A stretch of 64,000 nucleotides of DNA, taken from NCBI GenBank assembly GCA_905221205.1, contig CAJNCG010000003.1, forward strand, positions 124,001 to 188,000, read 5' to 3'. This stretch comes from a bacterium (lineage in GTDB: Bacteria; Bacillota; Bacilli; Lactobacillales; Streptococcaceae). A model generated the notes under the pieces. That model was not told the origin of the DNA, searched no databases, and was given only the letters and a program-made list of their open reading frames with translations. Positions 40,096 to 49,659 of the stretch are shown piece after piece (the stretch's first letter is position 1; each line of letters opens with the position of its first letter). A program made the position numbers and the translations under genes.

Positions 40096-40207
40096 TATTA
40101 TACTAAAAAGGAGACAAAAAGTTTGTAACTATTTGGGTAATGATGGGGCTGAGCTTGCTTATATGTTTGATGCAAAAACAAACAAGAATTTGGAAATTTT
40201 GTTATAA
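40096..40207 (+). pseudogene. Possible degraded coding fragment
   Basis: A short open frame with no recognisable start reads, toward its end, NYLGNDGAELAYMFDAKTNK before a TAA at 40205-40207. Its composition looks protein-like, but I do not recognise a family. It could be the remnant C-terminus of a deleted gene or chance. Confidence 0.25.
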
Positions 40208-40215
40208 AAATGTAA

Positions 40216-40250
40216 ACTATCACAGTCTTATGATAAGAAAAAGACCGGAT
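40216..40250 (-). terminator. Terminator of glyoxalase-like gene, copy 1
   Basis: On the minus strand AGATCGGA-gcaa-TCCGGTCT is followed by TTTTTC. The 30-base core is nearly identical to the terminator at 40679-40712 behind spxB. Confidence 0.75.
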
Positions 40251-40320
40251 TGCTCCGATCTTTTCAAGTTCTGCTCCAAGAATGTTTAAATTTTAGATAA
40301 AAATTTGATAATAGCATTAC

Positions 40321-40668
40321 CTACTTCATTCGATAAAAATCAATCACTAGACCGGCAGGCCCTTCAACTAGCAGACTTTCTGTTCCCCAATCGGTTACAG
40401 TTGGACCGTTTAAAACCTGGATACCAAGCTCGTTCAACCGTTGGTAGTTTTGGTCTACATCCTCAACCTCGATGTGAAGAATGATTCCTGACTGAAAAAC
40501 TTCCAAAGGAATCAAATGATTTTGGGACAACATCAGACAGTGACTGCCAATCGTAAACTGAGCAAAACTGTCATCAACATAATCGGACTTTTTATCCAAA
40601 ATACGCTCCAAGTCAGCACAGACTTGGGGAATATTTGAAACGATGATATCTAATTGATTTAAATTCAT
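40321..40668 (-). CDS. Glyoxalase/bleomycin-resistance fold protein
   Basis: A 115-residue VOC-fold protein made of two beta-alpha-beta-beta-beta modules (LNQLDIIVSNIPQVCADLE and ILHIEVEDVDQNYQRLNELG). A C-terminal VEGPAGLVIDFYR is typical of VOC dioxygenase/glyoxalase relatives. The metal ligands are incomplete compared with glyoxalase I, so a binding or resistance role is possible. It lies downstream of spxB on the same strand, flanked by matching terminator hairpins. Confidence 0.82.
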   Translation of the reverse strand: MNLNQLDIIVSNIPQVCADLERILDKKSDYVDDSFAQFTIGSHCLMLSQNHLIPLEVFQSGIILHIEVEDVDQNYQRLNELGIQVLNGPTVTDWGTESLLVEGPAGLVIDFYRMK

Positions 40669-40678
40669 TTACTATCCT

Positions 40679-40712
40679 CCAGAAAAAGACCGGATTGCTC
40701 CGATCTTTTCAA
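40679..40712 (-). terminator. spxB terminator, copy 2
   Basis: It has the same AGATCGGA-gcaa-TCCGGTCT hairpin and T tract as copy 1 at 40216-40250. Confidence 0.75.
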
Positions 40713-40779
40713 ATTCCTCTCTCTGAAAATCAAAGAATAAAGTCTACAAATTTAAAATTTGATTTTCGACGAGAGAAAT
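40713..40779. repeat. Inverted repeat after spxB, BOX-like ends
   Basis: AATTCCTCTCTCTGAAAATC, then AAAG on the left, pairs with TTTGATTTTCGACGAGAGAA, then ATT on the right. Both arms resemble the outermost bases of BOX elements (TGAAAATCAAAG and TTTGATTTTCGA). It may be a remnant or a short derivative. Confidence 0.5.
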
Positions 40780-42554
40780 TATTTAATTGCGCGTGATTGC
40801 AATCCTTCTTCTTCCAAGAAGAGACGGAATGGTACGAGTTCTTCTGCTTCGTATTTTTCCTTGAAGGCTTTGATTGCTTCTTCTGAGTGAAGTTTTGGAT
40901 CCAATTCAAGTACTTCTACTGGAAGTGGACGGTGTGGAGTGATGCGAGCATCGATCACAACAGTTTTACCTTCTTTGTTCAATTTAACAGCTTCTGCAAC
41001 AACTGAATCGATATCTTCGATACGGTTTACTGTAAATCCAACAGCTCCTTGAGCTTCAGCAATTTTAGCGTAGTCAGCGTTTGTGAAGTCACAACCAAAC
41101 AAGTGTTTGTTTGTGTCTTCGTATTTGTCCTTGATAAAGCCATATTTATCATTTGAGAAGACTACGTTGATAACTGGAAGGTCGTATTGAACGTTTGTGA
41201 TAACGTCTGGGTAGCACATGTTGAATGCACCGTCACCCATGATGTTCCATACTTGGCGATCTGGATTGTCTTTCTTAGCAGCAATACCACCAGGAAGGGC
41301 AATACCCATTGTCGCAAAGAGTGGAGATGTACGCCACATGTTCTTAGGTGTCATGTGAAGGTGACGAGTAGATGTTTGAGTAGTGTCACCTACGTCGATT
41401 GAGTAGATAGCGTCTTGATCAGCATGTTTGTTAATTGCATTGTAAACTTGGTATAATTGCAATTCACCCTCAGTTTTACCTTCGAGTTTGTTCATGTAAT
41501 CGCGCCAGTTTTGGTTGTTCTTAACGTTTGCACGCCACCATGGAGTTGATTCAACTGGGTTTACTTTGTCAAGGATTGCTTTCGCTGCTTGACCTGCGTC
41601 ACCAAGGATTGAAGCGTCAAGGGCATGACGTTTACCAAGTTTGTAAGGATCGATATCGACTTGGATGAATTTTTCAGTGTTCTTAAATGCTTCGTAAACC
41701 TCAGCAAATGGGAAGTTTGAACCAAGGAAAAGAACTGTGTCTGCTTCAAAGACCACTTCGTTGGCTGGTTTCCAACCAACACGGTAAGCAGAACCTGTCA
41801 AACCTTCATAGTTCCATTCAAAGGCTTCAAAGTTTTTACCAGTTGTGATGATTGGTGCTTTGATTTTACGTGACAATTCAGTAATCACTTCACCAGCTTT
41901 CACACCACCGTAACCAGCGTAAATAACTGGACGTTCAGCATTGTTCAAGATGTCAACAGCTTTGTTGATTTCAACTTCGTTCAAAGCAGGAGCGATGAAT
42001 GAACGCTCGTATGAACCTGATCCATAGTATGAGTTTTCGTCGATTTCTTGGAAACCGAAGTTTACTGGAATTTCAACAACAGCTGGACCTTTTTTAGAAA
42101 CTGCAGCACGGCAAGCTTCGTCGATTACTTTTGGCAATTGCTCAGCGTAAGCTACACGTTTGTTGTATACAGCAATACCGTTGTACATTGGGTTTTGGTT
42201 CAATTCTTGGAAAGCATCCATGTTCAATTCGTTAACTGGACGTGATCCAAGGATTGCTAGGAATGGAGTGTTATCCATAGCTGCATCGTAAACACCGTTA
42301 ATCAAGTGAGTCGCACCTGGACCACCTGAACCAACTGCAACCCCGATTGAGCCGCCGAATTTAGCTTGCATAACCGCTGCAAGAGCACCTGTTTCTTCGT
42401 GGCGAACTTGCAAGAAACGGATATCTTTGTCTTCAGCCAAAGCATCCATCAATGAGCTGAGTGTTCCTGATGGGATACCGTAGATTGTGTCTACGCCCCA
42501 TGTTTTCAATACATTAAGCATTGCTGCAGATGCAGTAATTTTCCCTTGAGTCAT
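40779..42554 (-). CDS. spxB: Pyruvate oxidase (H2O2-forming)
   Basis: A 591-residue TPP/FAD enzyme that converts pyruvate, phosphate and O2 to acetyl phosphate, CO2 and hydrogen peroxide. The N-terminal catalytic Glu lies in [10 protein letters not shown] (about 53), the FAD-binding middle domain in [13 protein letters not shown], and the C-terminal TPP motif spans [15 protein letters not shown] (about 440-454). The length matches pneumococcal SpxB. It has a cre-like site and a 200-base 5' region. Confidence 0.97.
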   Translation of the reverse strand: MTQGKITASAAMLNVLKTWGVDTIYGIPSGTLSSLMDALAEDKDIRFLQVRHEETGALAAVMQAKFGGSIGVAVGSGGPGATHLINGVYDAAMDNTPFLAILGSRPVNELNMDAFQELNQNPMYNGIAVYNKRVAYAEQLPKVIDEACRAAVSKKGPAVVEIPVNFGFQEIDENSYYGSGSYERSFIAPALNEVEINKAVDILNNAERPVIYAGYGGVKAGEVITELSRKIKAPIITTGKNFEAFEWNYEGLTGSAYRVGWKPANEVVFEADTVLFLGSNFPFAEVYEAFKNTEKFIQVDIDPYKLGKRHALDASILGDAGQAAKAILDKVNPVESTPWWRANVKNNQNWRDYMNKLEGKTEGELQLYQVYNAINKHADQDAIYSIDVGDTTQTSTRHLHMTPKNMWRTSPLFATMGIALPGGIAAKKDNPDRQVWNIMGDGAFNMCYPDVITNVQYDLPVINVVFSNDKYGFIKDKYEDTNKHLFGCDFTNADYAKIAEAQGAVGFTVNRIEDIDSVVAEAVKLNKEGKTVVIDARITPHRPLPVEVLELDPKLHSEEAIKAFKEKYEAEELVPFRLFLEEEGLQSRAIK

Positions 42555-42612
42555 AATGATAACTCTCCTTCAAATATTTTTAAATCTACTAAAAAAGGTT
42601 TCATATAGTTTT

Positions 42613-42625
42613 TGAAAACGTTTCA
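42613..42625. promoter_or_regulatory. cre-like site upstream of spxB
   Basis: TGAAAACGTTTCA is a symmetric 13-mer about 60 bases upstream of the spxB start, one base shorter than the usual cre. A second cre-like core, TTTGAAAACGTTTTTAG, lies at 42713-42728. Confidence 0.5.
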
Positions 42626-42744
42626 GTAAATTTTTACAATACTAATTTATCACATTTATTTTGACTTTACTAAGAATCTGCTCAGAAGTTTTTATTCTCT
42701 ATTACAGTACAGTTTGAAAACGTTTTTAGCTTCTGTTTTATAAT

Positions 42745-42767
42745 AAAAAGCGAGCAAGCCCGCTTTT
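42745..42767 (-). terminator. copper operon terminator
   Basis: AAAAGCGGG and a CGCTTTTT partner form a short stem-loop immediately past copA, with T residues on the minus strand. Confidence 0.7.
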
Positions 42768-45009
42768 AATCTATTTTACTAAAGTTTAGTAAGAGTGAAC
42801 TAGTCAGAACGGATACAGAACTAAAGGCCATAGCTAGACCTGCCAGTTCTGGATTGAGGGCCAGTCCAACACCAGAAAAGACTCCTGCTGCAATCGGAAT
42901 TCCGGCGACATTGTAGATAAAGGCCCAGAAAAGATTGAGCAGAATTCGATGAAAGGTTTTCTTACTCATGTCAAAGGCACGAACCACGCCTAGGAGGTTA
43001 TTGGTTGTCAACACTAAATCTGCTGACTCGATAGCGATATCCGTTCCAGCTCCCATAGCAATCCCCACATCTGCTACACTAAGGGCAGGAGCGTCATTGA
43101 TACCGTCCCCAACAAAGGCTACTTTGCCAGCCGCTTGTAGTTTATGGATTTCATGAGCTTTTTCTTCTGGCAAGACACCTGCAATGACCTCTTCGATTCC
43201 GATTTGATCTGCAATAGCACGCGCCACACCTGCATTGTCTCCTGTCAGCATGACTGTTTTAAGACCTCGTTTTTTCAACTGACTGATGGCAAGCTTAGCA
43301 TTTTCCTTAGGAATATCTTGCAGAGCAAGCAAGCCTTTGATTTCATTGTCTACAGCCAAGAAAACAACTGTCTTAGCTTCTTTTTCCAGTTCTTCTAGTT
43401 TTTCTTGATAAGTGCTAGAAATGTTCATGCCATCCAGCATTTTAGCATTTCCAAGCAGAACTTGTTTTCCATTGATTTGCCCTGAGACACCTTTTCCGTG
43501 CAAGGCTTGGAAATTTTCAACAGTTTGAAGCTCAAGTCCAGCTTCACTCGCTCGTTTCACAACGGCTTCAGCCAGTGGGTGTTGAGAAGCTTCTTCCAAG
43601 GAAGCTGCCAATCCAAGCACTTCTACTTCGTCGCCGATGATATCTGTGACCACAGGTTTCCCTTCAGTCAAAGTCCCTGTTTTATCAAAGACAATGGTTT
43701 GGACTTTCTGGATTTCCTGTAGAACCGTTCCATTTTTGAGGAGAACTCCCATCTTGGCACTGCGACCTGTCCCCACCATAAGGGCTGTCGGTGTTGCAAG
43801 TCCCAATGCACAAGGGCAGGCAATAATCAGAACTGCTACTCCATAGAGAAGCGAAGACACAAAGCTCGCTCCAAGCACAACTACACTATCCCTGAGCAAG
43901 ACGAACCAAACCCAAAAGGTCACAATCCCTAAAATGACAACTGCTGGGACAAAAATCCCTGAAATTTTATCCGTCAAGTCCTGAATCGGCGCACGACTTG
44001 TCTGAGCTTTCTTCACAAAATCCACAATCTGAGCTAAAACAGTCTCTGAACCAACTTTTTCTGCCCTAAAAACAAGAGTACCGCTGTTATTGATGGTGGA
44101 GCCAATGACGGTATCTCCAACTGTCTTGTCCACAGGCAGACTCTCACCTGTCACCATAGACTCATCAATACTAGAGATACCTTCTACTACGACACCATCA
44201 ACCGCAATCTTTTCACCGGGACGCACTCGAATCAGGTCACCTACCTTGACTTGCTCCAAAGGGACTTGAACATAGTTATCCTCACGCAAGACTTCTGCAG
44301 TTTTAGCTTGCAAGTCAAGTAATTTCTCCACAGCTTGGGAAGTATTTTTCCGCATTTTCTCCTCAAAAACGGCTCCCATAAGAACGAAGAAGAAGATAAA
44401 GGCAGCACTTTCAAAGTAAACGGGGAGGCCAGCGAAGAGGGCAACTAAGCTATAGAAATAGGCCACTAGGGTTCCCAGAGCAACCAGGGTATCCATGTTG
44501 GCATTGTGCTTTTTAAAGCTGGCCCAAGCACTCTGGATATAAGGACCACCTGCTACTAGCATGATGGGTGTTGTGGCTAAAAAGGTGCCCCAACGCATGA
44601 CTTGGTGACTAATTCCTCCTGTCGACATCCCAATCATGATAATCACAAGAGGCACAGTAAAGATACTAGTAATCCAAAAACGTTGCAAAAGTGACAAAGA
44701 TTTTCGCGTCTTCTCAACTACGGTATAACTTCCCTTTTGCATCTTCATACCACATGAGAATGCATGCTCACCCAACTCTTGAGGTGTAAAACGAATTGTC
44801 TTCTCTTCATCCACGCCGATTGGTTCCAAGATGCCTTCTTCTTCAAACAGAATTTCCTTATAACAGTTTGAAGGTGTCACACGGTGAAAGGTGATCTCAG
44901 CAGGAACTCCTTTTTGCAGTTGAATGTGGGCTGGATGGTAGCCTTTGTCTGCCGTGATACGAATTTTTTGAACACCATTTTCAAGACTTGCTTTTACAAT
45001 TTCAGTCAT
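42766..45009 (-). CDS. copA: Copper-exporting P1B-type ATPase
   Basis: A 747-residue P-type ATPase. Residues 1 to about 100 form a cupredoxin-like metal-binding domain (ending [12 protein letters not shown]) instead of the usual CxxC ferredoxin-like domains. Membrane helices follow, with the CPC motif ([14 protein letters not shown]) in TM6. TGES, the phosphorylated DKTGT, the HP of SQHPLAEA and [10 protein letters not shown] are intact. It pumps Cu(I) out of the cell. The N-terminal domain is related to CupA, encoded just upstream, which passes it copper. Confidence 0.96.
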   Translation of the reverse strand: MTEIVKASLENGVQKIRITADKGYHPAHIQLQKGVPAEITFHRVTPSNCYKEILFEEEGILEPIGVDEEKTIRFTPQELGEHAFSCGMKMQKGSYTVVEKTRKSLSLLQRFWITSIFTVPLVIIMIGMSTGGISHQVMRWGTFLATTPIMLVAGGPYIQSAWASFKKHNANMDTLVALGTLVAYFYSLVALFAGLPVYFESAAFIFFFVLMGAVFEEKMRKNTSQAVEKLLDLQAKTAEVLREDNYVQVPLEQVKVGDLIRVRPGEKIAVDGVVVEGISSIDESMVTGESLPVDKTVGDTVIGSTINNSGTLVFRAEKVGSETVLAQIVDFVKKAQTSRAPIQDLTDKISGIFVPAVVILGIVTFWVWFVLLRDSVVVLGASFVSSLLYGVAVLIIACPCALGLATPTALMVGTGRSAKMGVLLKNGTVLQEIQKVQTIVFDKTGTLTEGKPVVTDIIGDEVEVLGLAASLEEASQHPLAEAVVKRASEAGLELQTVENFQALHGKGVSGQINGKQVLLGNAKMLDGMNISSTYQEKLEELEKEAKTVVFLAVDNEIKGLLALQDIPKENAKLAISQLKKRGLKTVMLTGDNAGVARAIADQIGIEEVIAGVLPEEKAHEIHKLQAAGKVAFVGDGINDAPALSVADVGIAMGAGTDIAIESADLVLTTNNLLGVVRAFDMSKKTFHRILLNLFWAFIYNVAGIPIAAGVFSGVGLALNPELAGLAMAFSSVSVLTSSLLLNFSKID

Positions 45010-45018
45010 ATCATTCTC

Positions 45019-45390
45019 CTATTCTACAATCATCTTACCGTGCATCATATTCATGCCACAAGAGAAACCATACTCTCCAGCCTGCTCAGGCGTGATTTCC
45101 ACTATATACTCTTCCCCCATAGGCAGGTCCGCATGTACACCAAAGTCTGGAAAAACAATTTGATCCAGACATGGTGAAGGATCCTTACGGTCAAAGACAA
45201 TGCGGGCTGGCACTGATTTCTTGAGGATAATCAACTCAGGCGTATAGCCTCCCATGACCTCCACTCGAATCTCTTGGTAGCCGTTTTTTTGCTGGGCCTT
45301 TTGTCCAGATTTTTCAGGCTTTTTGAAAAACCAAAACAAGATAAACGCGATAAGGGCAATACAAACAATGGTTACAATGCTATTTAACAT
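45019..45390 (-). CDS. cupA: Membrane-anchored copper chaperone CupA
   Basis: A 123-residue protein with one N-terminal membrane helix (about 5-20) and a soluble cupredoxin-like domain. The metal-site residues lie in PSPCLDQIV and FSCGMNMMHGKM. It is the streptococcal Cu(I) chaperone that feeds the related N-terminal domain of CopA. It lies between copY and copA with only about 10-base gaps, so the three form one operon. Confidence 0.94.
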   Translation of the reverse strand: MLNSIVTIVCIALIAFILFWFFKKPEKSGQKAQQKNGYQEIRVEVMGGYTPELIILKKSVPARIVFDRKDPSPCLDQIVFPDFGVHADLPMGEEYIVEITPEQAGEYGFSCGMNMMHGKMIVE

Positions 45391-45400
45391 GACGTCTCCT

Positions 45401-45796
45401 TTACATACAATTACATTTTACTTCTGTTACAGCGCTTGATTTCTTCTTAGAAATCACTTCTTCCAAGCCTTCCAAGTCAGCCAGAGTAAAATCACATTCA
45501 GCAATCAAATCAGCCAACAAGTTCTTAACCCTACGAGAACAAACCTTGTCCTTGATATCTTGGACAAGTAAATCCCGACTTTGGTCCAAAGTTAAAAGGG
45601 CTGAATAGACAAAGAACTTGCCTTCTTTTTTCCTTGTCAGACACTCTTTCTCAACCAAACGAGCCAAAAGAGTTTGAATGGTCGACTTGGACCAGTCGAA
45701 CCGCTCCGCCAGAACCCTGATCAAATCCGTACTGGTCTGCTCTCCTTGCATCCAAATAATCTTCATGACCTGCCATTCTGCATCTGAAATCTGCAT
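45401..45796 (-). CDS. copY: Copper-responsive repressor CopY
   Basis: A 131-residue BlaI/MecI-type winged-helix repressor (MQISDAEWQVMKIIWMQGEQ at the N-terminus). Its C-terminal metal motif is VKCNCM. The canonical CxCxxxxCxC is truncated to a single CxC, as in pneumococcal CopY. Copper displaces zinc and releases the operator. ATG 45796 has AGGAGG 7 bases upstream; the in-frame GTG two codons earlier is closer to it and less likely. Confidence 0.93.
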   Translation of the reverse strand: MQISDAEWQVMKIIWMQGEQTSTDLIRVLAERFDWSKSTIQTLLARLVEKECLTRKKEGKFFVYSALLTLDQSRDLLVQDIKDKVCSRRVKNLLADLIAECDFTLADLEGLEEVISKKKSSAVTEVKCNCM

Positions 45797-45814
45797 AATC
45801 ACACCTCCTAAATC

Positions 45815-45866
45815 TACATTTGTCGATTACAATTATTAGTATACTCTCAAAATCTACATTTGTCAA
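45815..45866 (-). promoter_or_regulatory. copY promoter with two CopY operators
   Basis: GACAAATGTA occurs twice, at 45824-45815 and 45864-45855, exactly 40 bases apart. On the minus strand TTGACA (45866-45861) and TATACT (45843-45838) are 17 bases apart, so the distal operator overlaps the -35 and the proximal one lies downstream of the -10. Confidence 0.88.
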
Positions 45867-45960
45867 CTATAATTTTTATTATTTTTTCGAAAAATAGAAT
45901 TCTAATCATGTAACGAGAGATTTGCAGTCAAATTTTACTATATAAACTATAAAAATATGC

Positions 45961-45966
45961 TATACT
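45961..45966 (+). promoter_or_regulatory. thiD extended -10 element
   Basis: TGCTATACT (TG-n-TATACT) lies just upstream of the TPP riboswitch. No good -35 at 17 bases is seen. Confidence 0.55.
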
Positions 45967-45985
45967 GAAGAAAAAAGAAAACAAC

Positions 45986-46161
45986 CACTAGGGGTGCGTA
46001 AAGCTGAGATTAACGACTGTTAGATCCCTTTGACTCAATCTAGGTAATGCTAGCTGATGGAAGTGGAAATGATAATGGGGACTAGCAGTCTTCTATTACC
46101 TTTCTAAAACAGACCAGCTTGTTCTTAAGAATACAAACTTCAGTTGGTTGGGAGGTTTTAG
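45986..46161 (+). ncRNA. TPP riboswitch of thiD, translational type
   Basis: The THI core is present: GGGGTGCG, GCTGAGA (46001-46007), ATCCCTTTGA and ATCTAGGTAATGCTAGCTGA. There is no terminator before thiD. Instead CTAAAACAGACCAGCT (46104-46119) can pair with AGTTGGT and GGTTTTAG around the GGGAGG ribosome site (46150-46155). TPP binding would therefore be expected to block translation. The sequestering helix is read by eye. Confidence 0.88.
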
Positions 46162-46953
46162 ATGACTTATTTACCCGTTGCTTTGACCATTGCAGGGACT
46201 GACCCTAGTGGTGGTGCTGGCATTATGGCTGATTTAAAGTCGTTCCAAGCTAGAGATGTCTATGGAATGGCCGTTGTGACCAGTCTTGTCGCTCAAAATA
46301 CCAGAGGCGTTCAATTAATCGAGCACGTTTCTCCTCAAATGTTGAAAGCCCAATTGGAGAGTGTCTTTTCGGATATCAAGCCTCAGGCTGTAAAAACTGG
46401 GATGTTGGCAACTACCGAAATTATGGAAATCATCCAGCCCTATCTTAAAAAGCTGGATTGTCCCTACGTCCTTGACCCTGTTATGGTCGCAACAAGTGGT
46501 GATACCCTGATTGATACCAGTGCCAGAGACTACCTAAAAACAAACCTACTTCCCCTTGCAAGCATTATCACACCCAATCTTCCTGAAGCAGAAGAAATTG
46601 TTGGTTTTTCAATCCATAATCCTGAAGACATGCAACGTGCTGGTCATCTGATTTTAAAAGAATTTGGTCCTCAGTCTGTAGTCATCAAAGGTGGCCATCT
46701 CGAAGGCGGTGCCAAAGACTTCCTCTTTACCAAGGAGGAGCAATTTGTCTGGGAAAGTCCACGAATTCAAACCTGTCATACCCATGGTACCGGATGTACC
46801 TTTGCTGCAGTGATTACTGCTGAACTAGCCAAGGGCAAAAGCCTTTACCAGGCAGTTGATAAGGCCAAGGCCTTTATCACGCAAGCCATCCAAGACGCCC
46901 CTCAACTCGGTCATGGTTCTGGTCCAGTCAACCATACAAGTTTTAAAGATTAA
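46162..46953 (+). CDS. thiD: HMP/HMP-P kinase
   Basis: A 263-residue ribokinase-fold enzyme that phosphorylates hydroxymethylpyrimidine twice to HMP-PP. Motifs are TIAGTDPSGGAGIMADLKSF (about 9-28), DPVMVATSGD and the anion-hole THGTGCTFAAVI near residue 210. It joins salvaged HMP to ThiE. It is on the plus strand, convergent with thiE, and has its own TPP riboswitch. Confidence 0.96.
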   Translation: MTYLPVALTIAGTDPSGGAGIMADLKSFQARDVYGMAVVTSLVAQNTRGVQLIEHVSPQMLKAQLESVFSDIKPQAVKTGMLATTEIMEIIQPYLKKLDCPYVLDPVMVATSGDTLIDTSARDYLKTNLLPLASIITPNLPEAEEIVGFSIHNPEDMQRAGHLILKEFGPQSVVIKGGHLEGGAKDFLFTKEEQFVWESPRIQTCHTHGTGCTFAAVITAELAKGKSLYQAVDKAKAFITQAIQDAPQLGHGSGPVNHTSFKD

Positions 46954-46954
46954 G

Positions 46955-46999
46955 AAAAACTCTCTAGTTCCCACTTTAAGGGAATTAGAGAGTTTTTGA
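46955..46999. terminator. Bidirectional terminator, thiD / thiE
   Basis: AAACTCTCTAGTTCCC pairs almost perfectly with GGGAATTAGAGAGTTT around a short loop. A and T tracts flank it on either side. Confidence 0.85.
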
Positions 47000-47632
47000 T
47001 TAGGAAATAATGTCATCCAGCTTTGTTAAAAATGCTTGCGTTTTTGCCTCAATATCTTCTGCCTGCATCAGATCCCTAACGACAGCTACCCCAGCTATAC
47101 CAGTTGCAGCAAGTTGGTCAATGTTCTCTGACGTCAAGCCTCCAATAGCAACTACTGGAATGGCGACCCTTTGACAAATTGTTTTCAAGGTTGAAATCAA
47201 GGTGATAGGCGCATTTTCCTTGGTGGTTGTTGGGAAAATGGCTCCTGTTCCCAAGTAATCTGCACCTCCTTCTTCTGCCTCAAGGGCTCTTTTTACAGTT
47301 TTAGCAGTGACACCGAGAATTTTTTCAGGGCCCAAGACTTGTCGGGCAACCGAAACTGGTAGTTCATCGTCTCCGATATGCAAACCAGCAGCATCAACCG
47401 CAAGACAAACATCCAAACGATCATCGATTATCAAGGGTACCTGATAGGCATCTGTTATTTCCTTGACTTCTTTTGCCAGTTGATAATATTGATTGGTTGT
47501 GAGATTTTTTTCTCGTAATTGGACTATGGTAACCCCTGAACGGCAAGCCGTCTCAATCTTTTCAAGAAAACTTTCCAAGGAATCTTGGTAGCGATTGGTT
47601 ACCAGATACAGTCTAAGTGCTTCTCTATTCAT
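47000..47632 (-). CDS. thiE: Thiamine-phosphate synthase
   Basis: A 210-residue TIM-barrel enzyme that joins HMP-PP and THZ-P to thiamine phosphate. Motifs are LYLVTNR at the start, [40 protein letters not shown] and [11 protein letters not shown] 47632 is chosen because AAAGGAG lies 7 bases upstream; the longer frame overlaps thiM further and adds unrelated residues. It overlaps the thiM stop by 8 bases. Confidence 0.95.
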   Translation of the reverse strand: MNREALRLYLVTNRYQDSLESFLEKIETACRSGVTIVQLREKNLTTNQYYQLAKEVKEITDAYQVPLIIDDRLDVCLAVDAAGLHIGDDELPVSVARQVLGPEKILGVTAKTVKRALEAEEGGADYLGTGAIFPTTTKENAPITLISTLKTICQRVAIPVVAIGGLTSENIDQLAATGIAGVAVVRDLMQAEDIEAKTQAFLTKLDDIIS

Positions 47633-48428
47633 AAATATCTCCTTTGATGCCATCTAGCCAATTTTCATCTCTTTTTAGAAGAGAGAGCTGATTGAGAACT
47701 TGATAACGAAATTCTTCCAATCCCATTCCTTGAACAAGTATTCTCTCAGCAGAGATATTGAGATAAGAAACTGCTAGGCACGAAGCTACAAAGCCAGTCT
47801 TTCCTTGGCTGAGAAAAACGGCTGTCAAGGCTCCAACCAAGTCTCCTGTCCCTGTTATCCAGTCTAATTCTGCACAGCCATTTTCCAGTACAGCGACCTG
47901 ATTCTTCGAAACGATGAGGTCCTTGGAGCCTGTGACTAAGAATGACATACCTGGATAGGTCTGACACCAGTCTTTCAAGACTTGAAGTAAATCCTCAGTT
48001 TCTTGATCTTTAGCACTCGCATCGACCCCAACACCGTGGTGTTTTAAGCCAACAAGACTTCGGATTTCCGACATATTTCCTTTAAGGACCGTGGGCTTGT
48101 ATTCTAAAAGTTCTCTGACTAGATTCTTACGAATGGTTGAAGCCGTTACACCAACCGCATCTACCACCATTGGGAGACAAGCTTGGTTTGCATAAGAAGC
48201 TGCCATACGAATTGATTTTTCCTTCTCAGCAGACAAATGCCCCAAATTGATGAAGAGAGCCTGGCTTTGTTTGGTAAAATCAAGAACCTCACGGGGATCA
48301 TCTGCCATGACAGGTTTGCATCCCAGCGCCAAAATTCCATTGGCCAGCATCTCACAAGAAATCTCATTGGTGATACAGTGAATTAGGGAACTTGAGCCTA
48401 GAGGAAAGGGATTTGTAAATGCCTGCAT
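47625..48428 (-). CDS. thiM: Hydroxyethylthiazole kinase
   Basis: A 267-residue ribokinase-like enzyme that phosphorylates the thiazole moiety for salvage. Motifs are [20 protein letters not shown] near the N-terminus, [21 protein letters not shown] and the ATP-site [13 protein letters not shown] near residue 208. It shares one base with thiW upstream and overlaps thiE by 8 bases, so the operon is translationally coupled. Confidence 0.95.
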   Translation of the reverse strand: MQAFTNPFPLGSSSLIHCITNEISCEMLANGILALGCKPVMADDPREVLDFTKQSQALFINLGHLSAEKEKSIRMAASYANQACLPMVVDAVGVTASTIRKNLVRELLEYKPTVLKGNMSEIRSLVGLKHHGVGVDASAKDQETEDLLQVLKDWCQTYPGMSFLVTGSKDLIVSKNQVAVLENGCAELDWITGTGDLVGALTAVFLSQGKTGFVASCLAVSYLNISAERILVQGMGLEEFRYQVLNQLSLLKRDENWLDGIKGDIYE

Positions 48429-48952
48429 CAGTCTATCCTTTCACTGAAAAAATATCCTTGCACTTTTTTAAAGAATTCCTGCTTGATTAAAAATCGAAAG
48501 GCAATAAAGGAAATAGCTGTACCAATCAAGGTTGCTCCGAAAAATCGAGGAGTGTAGATAAACCAGCTAAGTTTAGCAGCCGATCCTGTAAAAAGTACCA
48601 TAACAGGATAGGAAACAATAGAACCGATAATACCTGTTCCCAAAATCTCTCCTAGAGCAGAATAGTGAAATTTCTGACCGTACTTATAAAAGAGACCTGC
48701 AAGAAGGGCTCCAAAAGTCGCTCCTGTGAGAGCTAAAGGCGGAATCCCTTGAGTCGTCATACGGATAAAGGCTGTCACTGTAGCCATGACCAAGGCATAA
48801 ACAGGTCCCATCATGATTCCTGCCAGAATATTAACGACACTGGACATCGGTGCCATACCCTCAATCCGAAAGATAGGCGTAAGGACTACATCAAGGGCAA
48901 TCATCATGGATAAAATGGTTAATTTGTGAACTTGTAATTGGTGATTTCTCAT
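48428..48952 (-). CDS. thiW: ThiW thiazole-specific ECF S component
   Basis: A 174-residue membrane protein with about five helices, of the ThiW family. Conserved features are [20 protein letters not shown] and [20 protein letters not shown] at the N-terminus. ThiW proteins are predicted thiazole-precursor transporters that plug into an ECF energising module. The adjacent ykoCD-like module is the natural partner, although its own S component is ykoE. It is directly upstream of thiM, whose product acts on the same substrate. Confidence 0.88.
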   Translation of the reverse strand: MRNHQLQVHKLTILSMMIALDVVLTPIFRIEGMAPMSSVVNILAGIMMGPVYALVMATVTAFIRMTTQGIPPLALTGATFGALLAGLFYKYGQKFHYSALGEILGTGIIGSIVSYPVMVLFTGSAAKLSWFIYTPRFFGATLIGTAISFIAFRFLIKQEFFKKVQGYFFSERID

Positions 48953-48956
48953 GTTA

Positions 48957-49649
48957 CTATTCTTCTCCTGTTTCTAAAGACTGTAAATCGCTCTTCCATG
49001 TCTGATGTTGGTAGGCCATTTCCCAAAACTTGGCTTCCATGTGAACACTGATGTGGAAGGCATCTAGCATTTTTTTCTTGTCTGTCTCGTCACTTTCTCG
49101 ATAGAGTTGATTGACCAGAGCTCCCTCCTCTCTGATCTGCTGCTCTAACTCATCCGTAATATAAGTTTCAATCCATTGTTGGTAGAGAGGATTTGGTGAT
49201 GGTTTAAGATTAAGTGATTTGCCTATATCATGGTATAACCAAGGACAAGGGAGCAAACTTGCAAAGGCAATACCCAAGTTTGGCTCTGCAAATTGTCGAT
49301 AAATATGAGAAATGTAATGATAGCAGGTTGGAGCGATTGGATGTTGCTCCATTTCCTGGTCGCTGATTTCCAATTCCTTGAAAAATTGTTGGCGGATAAA
49401 TAACTCACCTTCCACTAGACTCTGAGCATTTTGTTTCAATAGTCTTTTCATCTCTTGGTTTGAAGTCTTATCAGCCAAGAGGTGATAGGCTTCTGAGAAG
49501 GACTTCAAATAGTAGGCATCCTGAATCAAGTAATAGCGAAAGATGGACGGATCTAAATCTCCCTCTTGTAACTGTAATACAAATGGGTGATGAAAGGAAG
49601 CCTGCCAAGCTTCCTTGGATAATTCCATCGCAATATCTGTAAATTCCAT
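48957..49649 (-). CDS. tenA: TenA_C-type thiaminase II / aminopyrimidine aminohydrolase
   Basis: A 230-residue all-helical TenA. The nucleophile Cys135 (LLPCPW) and Glu205 (HMEAKFWE) sit at the same numbers as in Bacillus subtilis TenA. It deaminates aminopyrimidine products of thiamine breakdown to HMP for salvage. It lies 4 bases upstream of thiW and 10 bases after the ykoC-like gene in one operon. A second, Cys-less TenA is encoded at 52620. Confidence 0.93.
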   Translation of the reverse strand: MEFTDIAMELSKEAWQASFHHPFVLQLQEGDLDPSIFRYYLIQDAYYLKSFSEAYHLLADKTSNQEMKRLLKQNAQSLVEGELFIRQQFFKELEISDQEMEQHPIAPTCYHYISHIYRQFAEPNLGIAFASLLPCPWLYHDIGKSLNLKPSPNPLYQQWIETYITDELEQQIREEGALVNQLYRESDETDKKKMLDAFHISVHMEAKFWEMAYQHQTWKSDLQSLETGEE

Positions 49650-49659
49650 AATAACTCCT

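Noticed and set aside
42713..42728. cre site regulating copA
   Set aside because: It lies past the 3' end of copA on the minus strand, so any role would concern spxB or be fortuitous.
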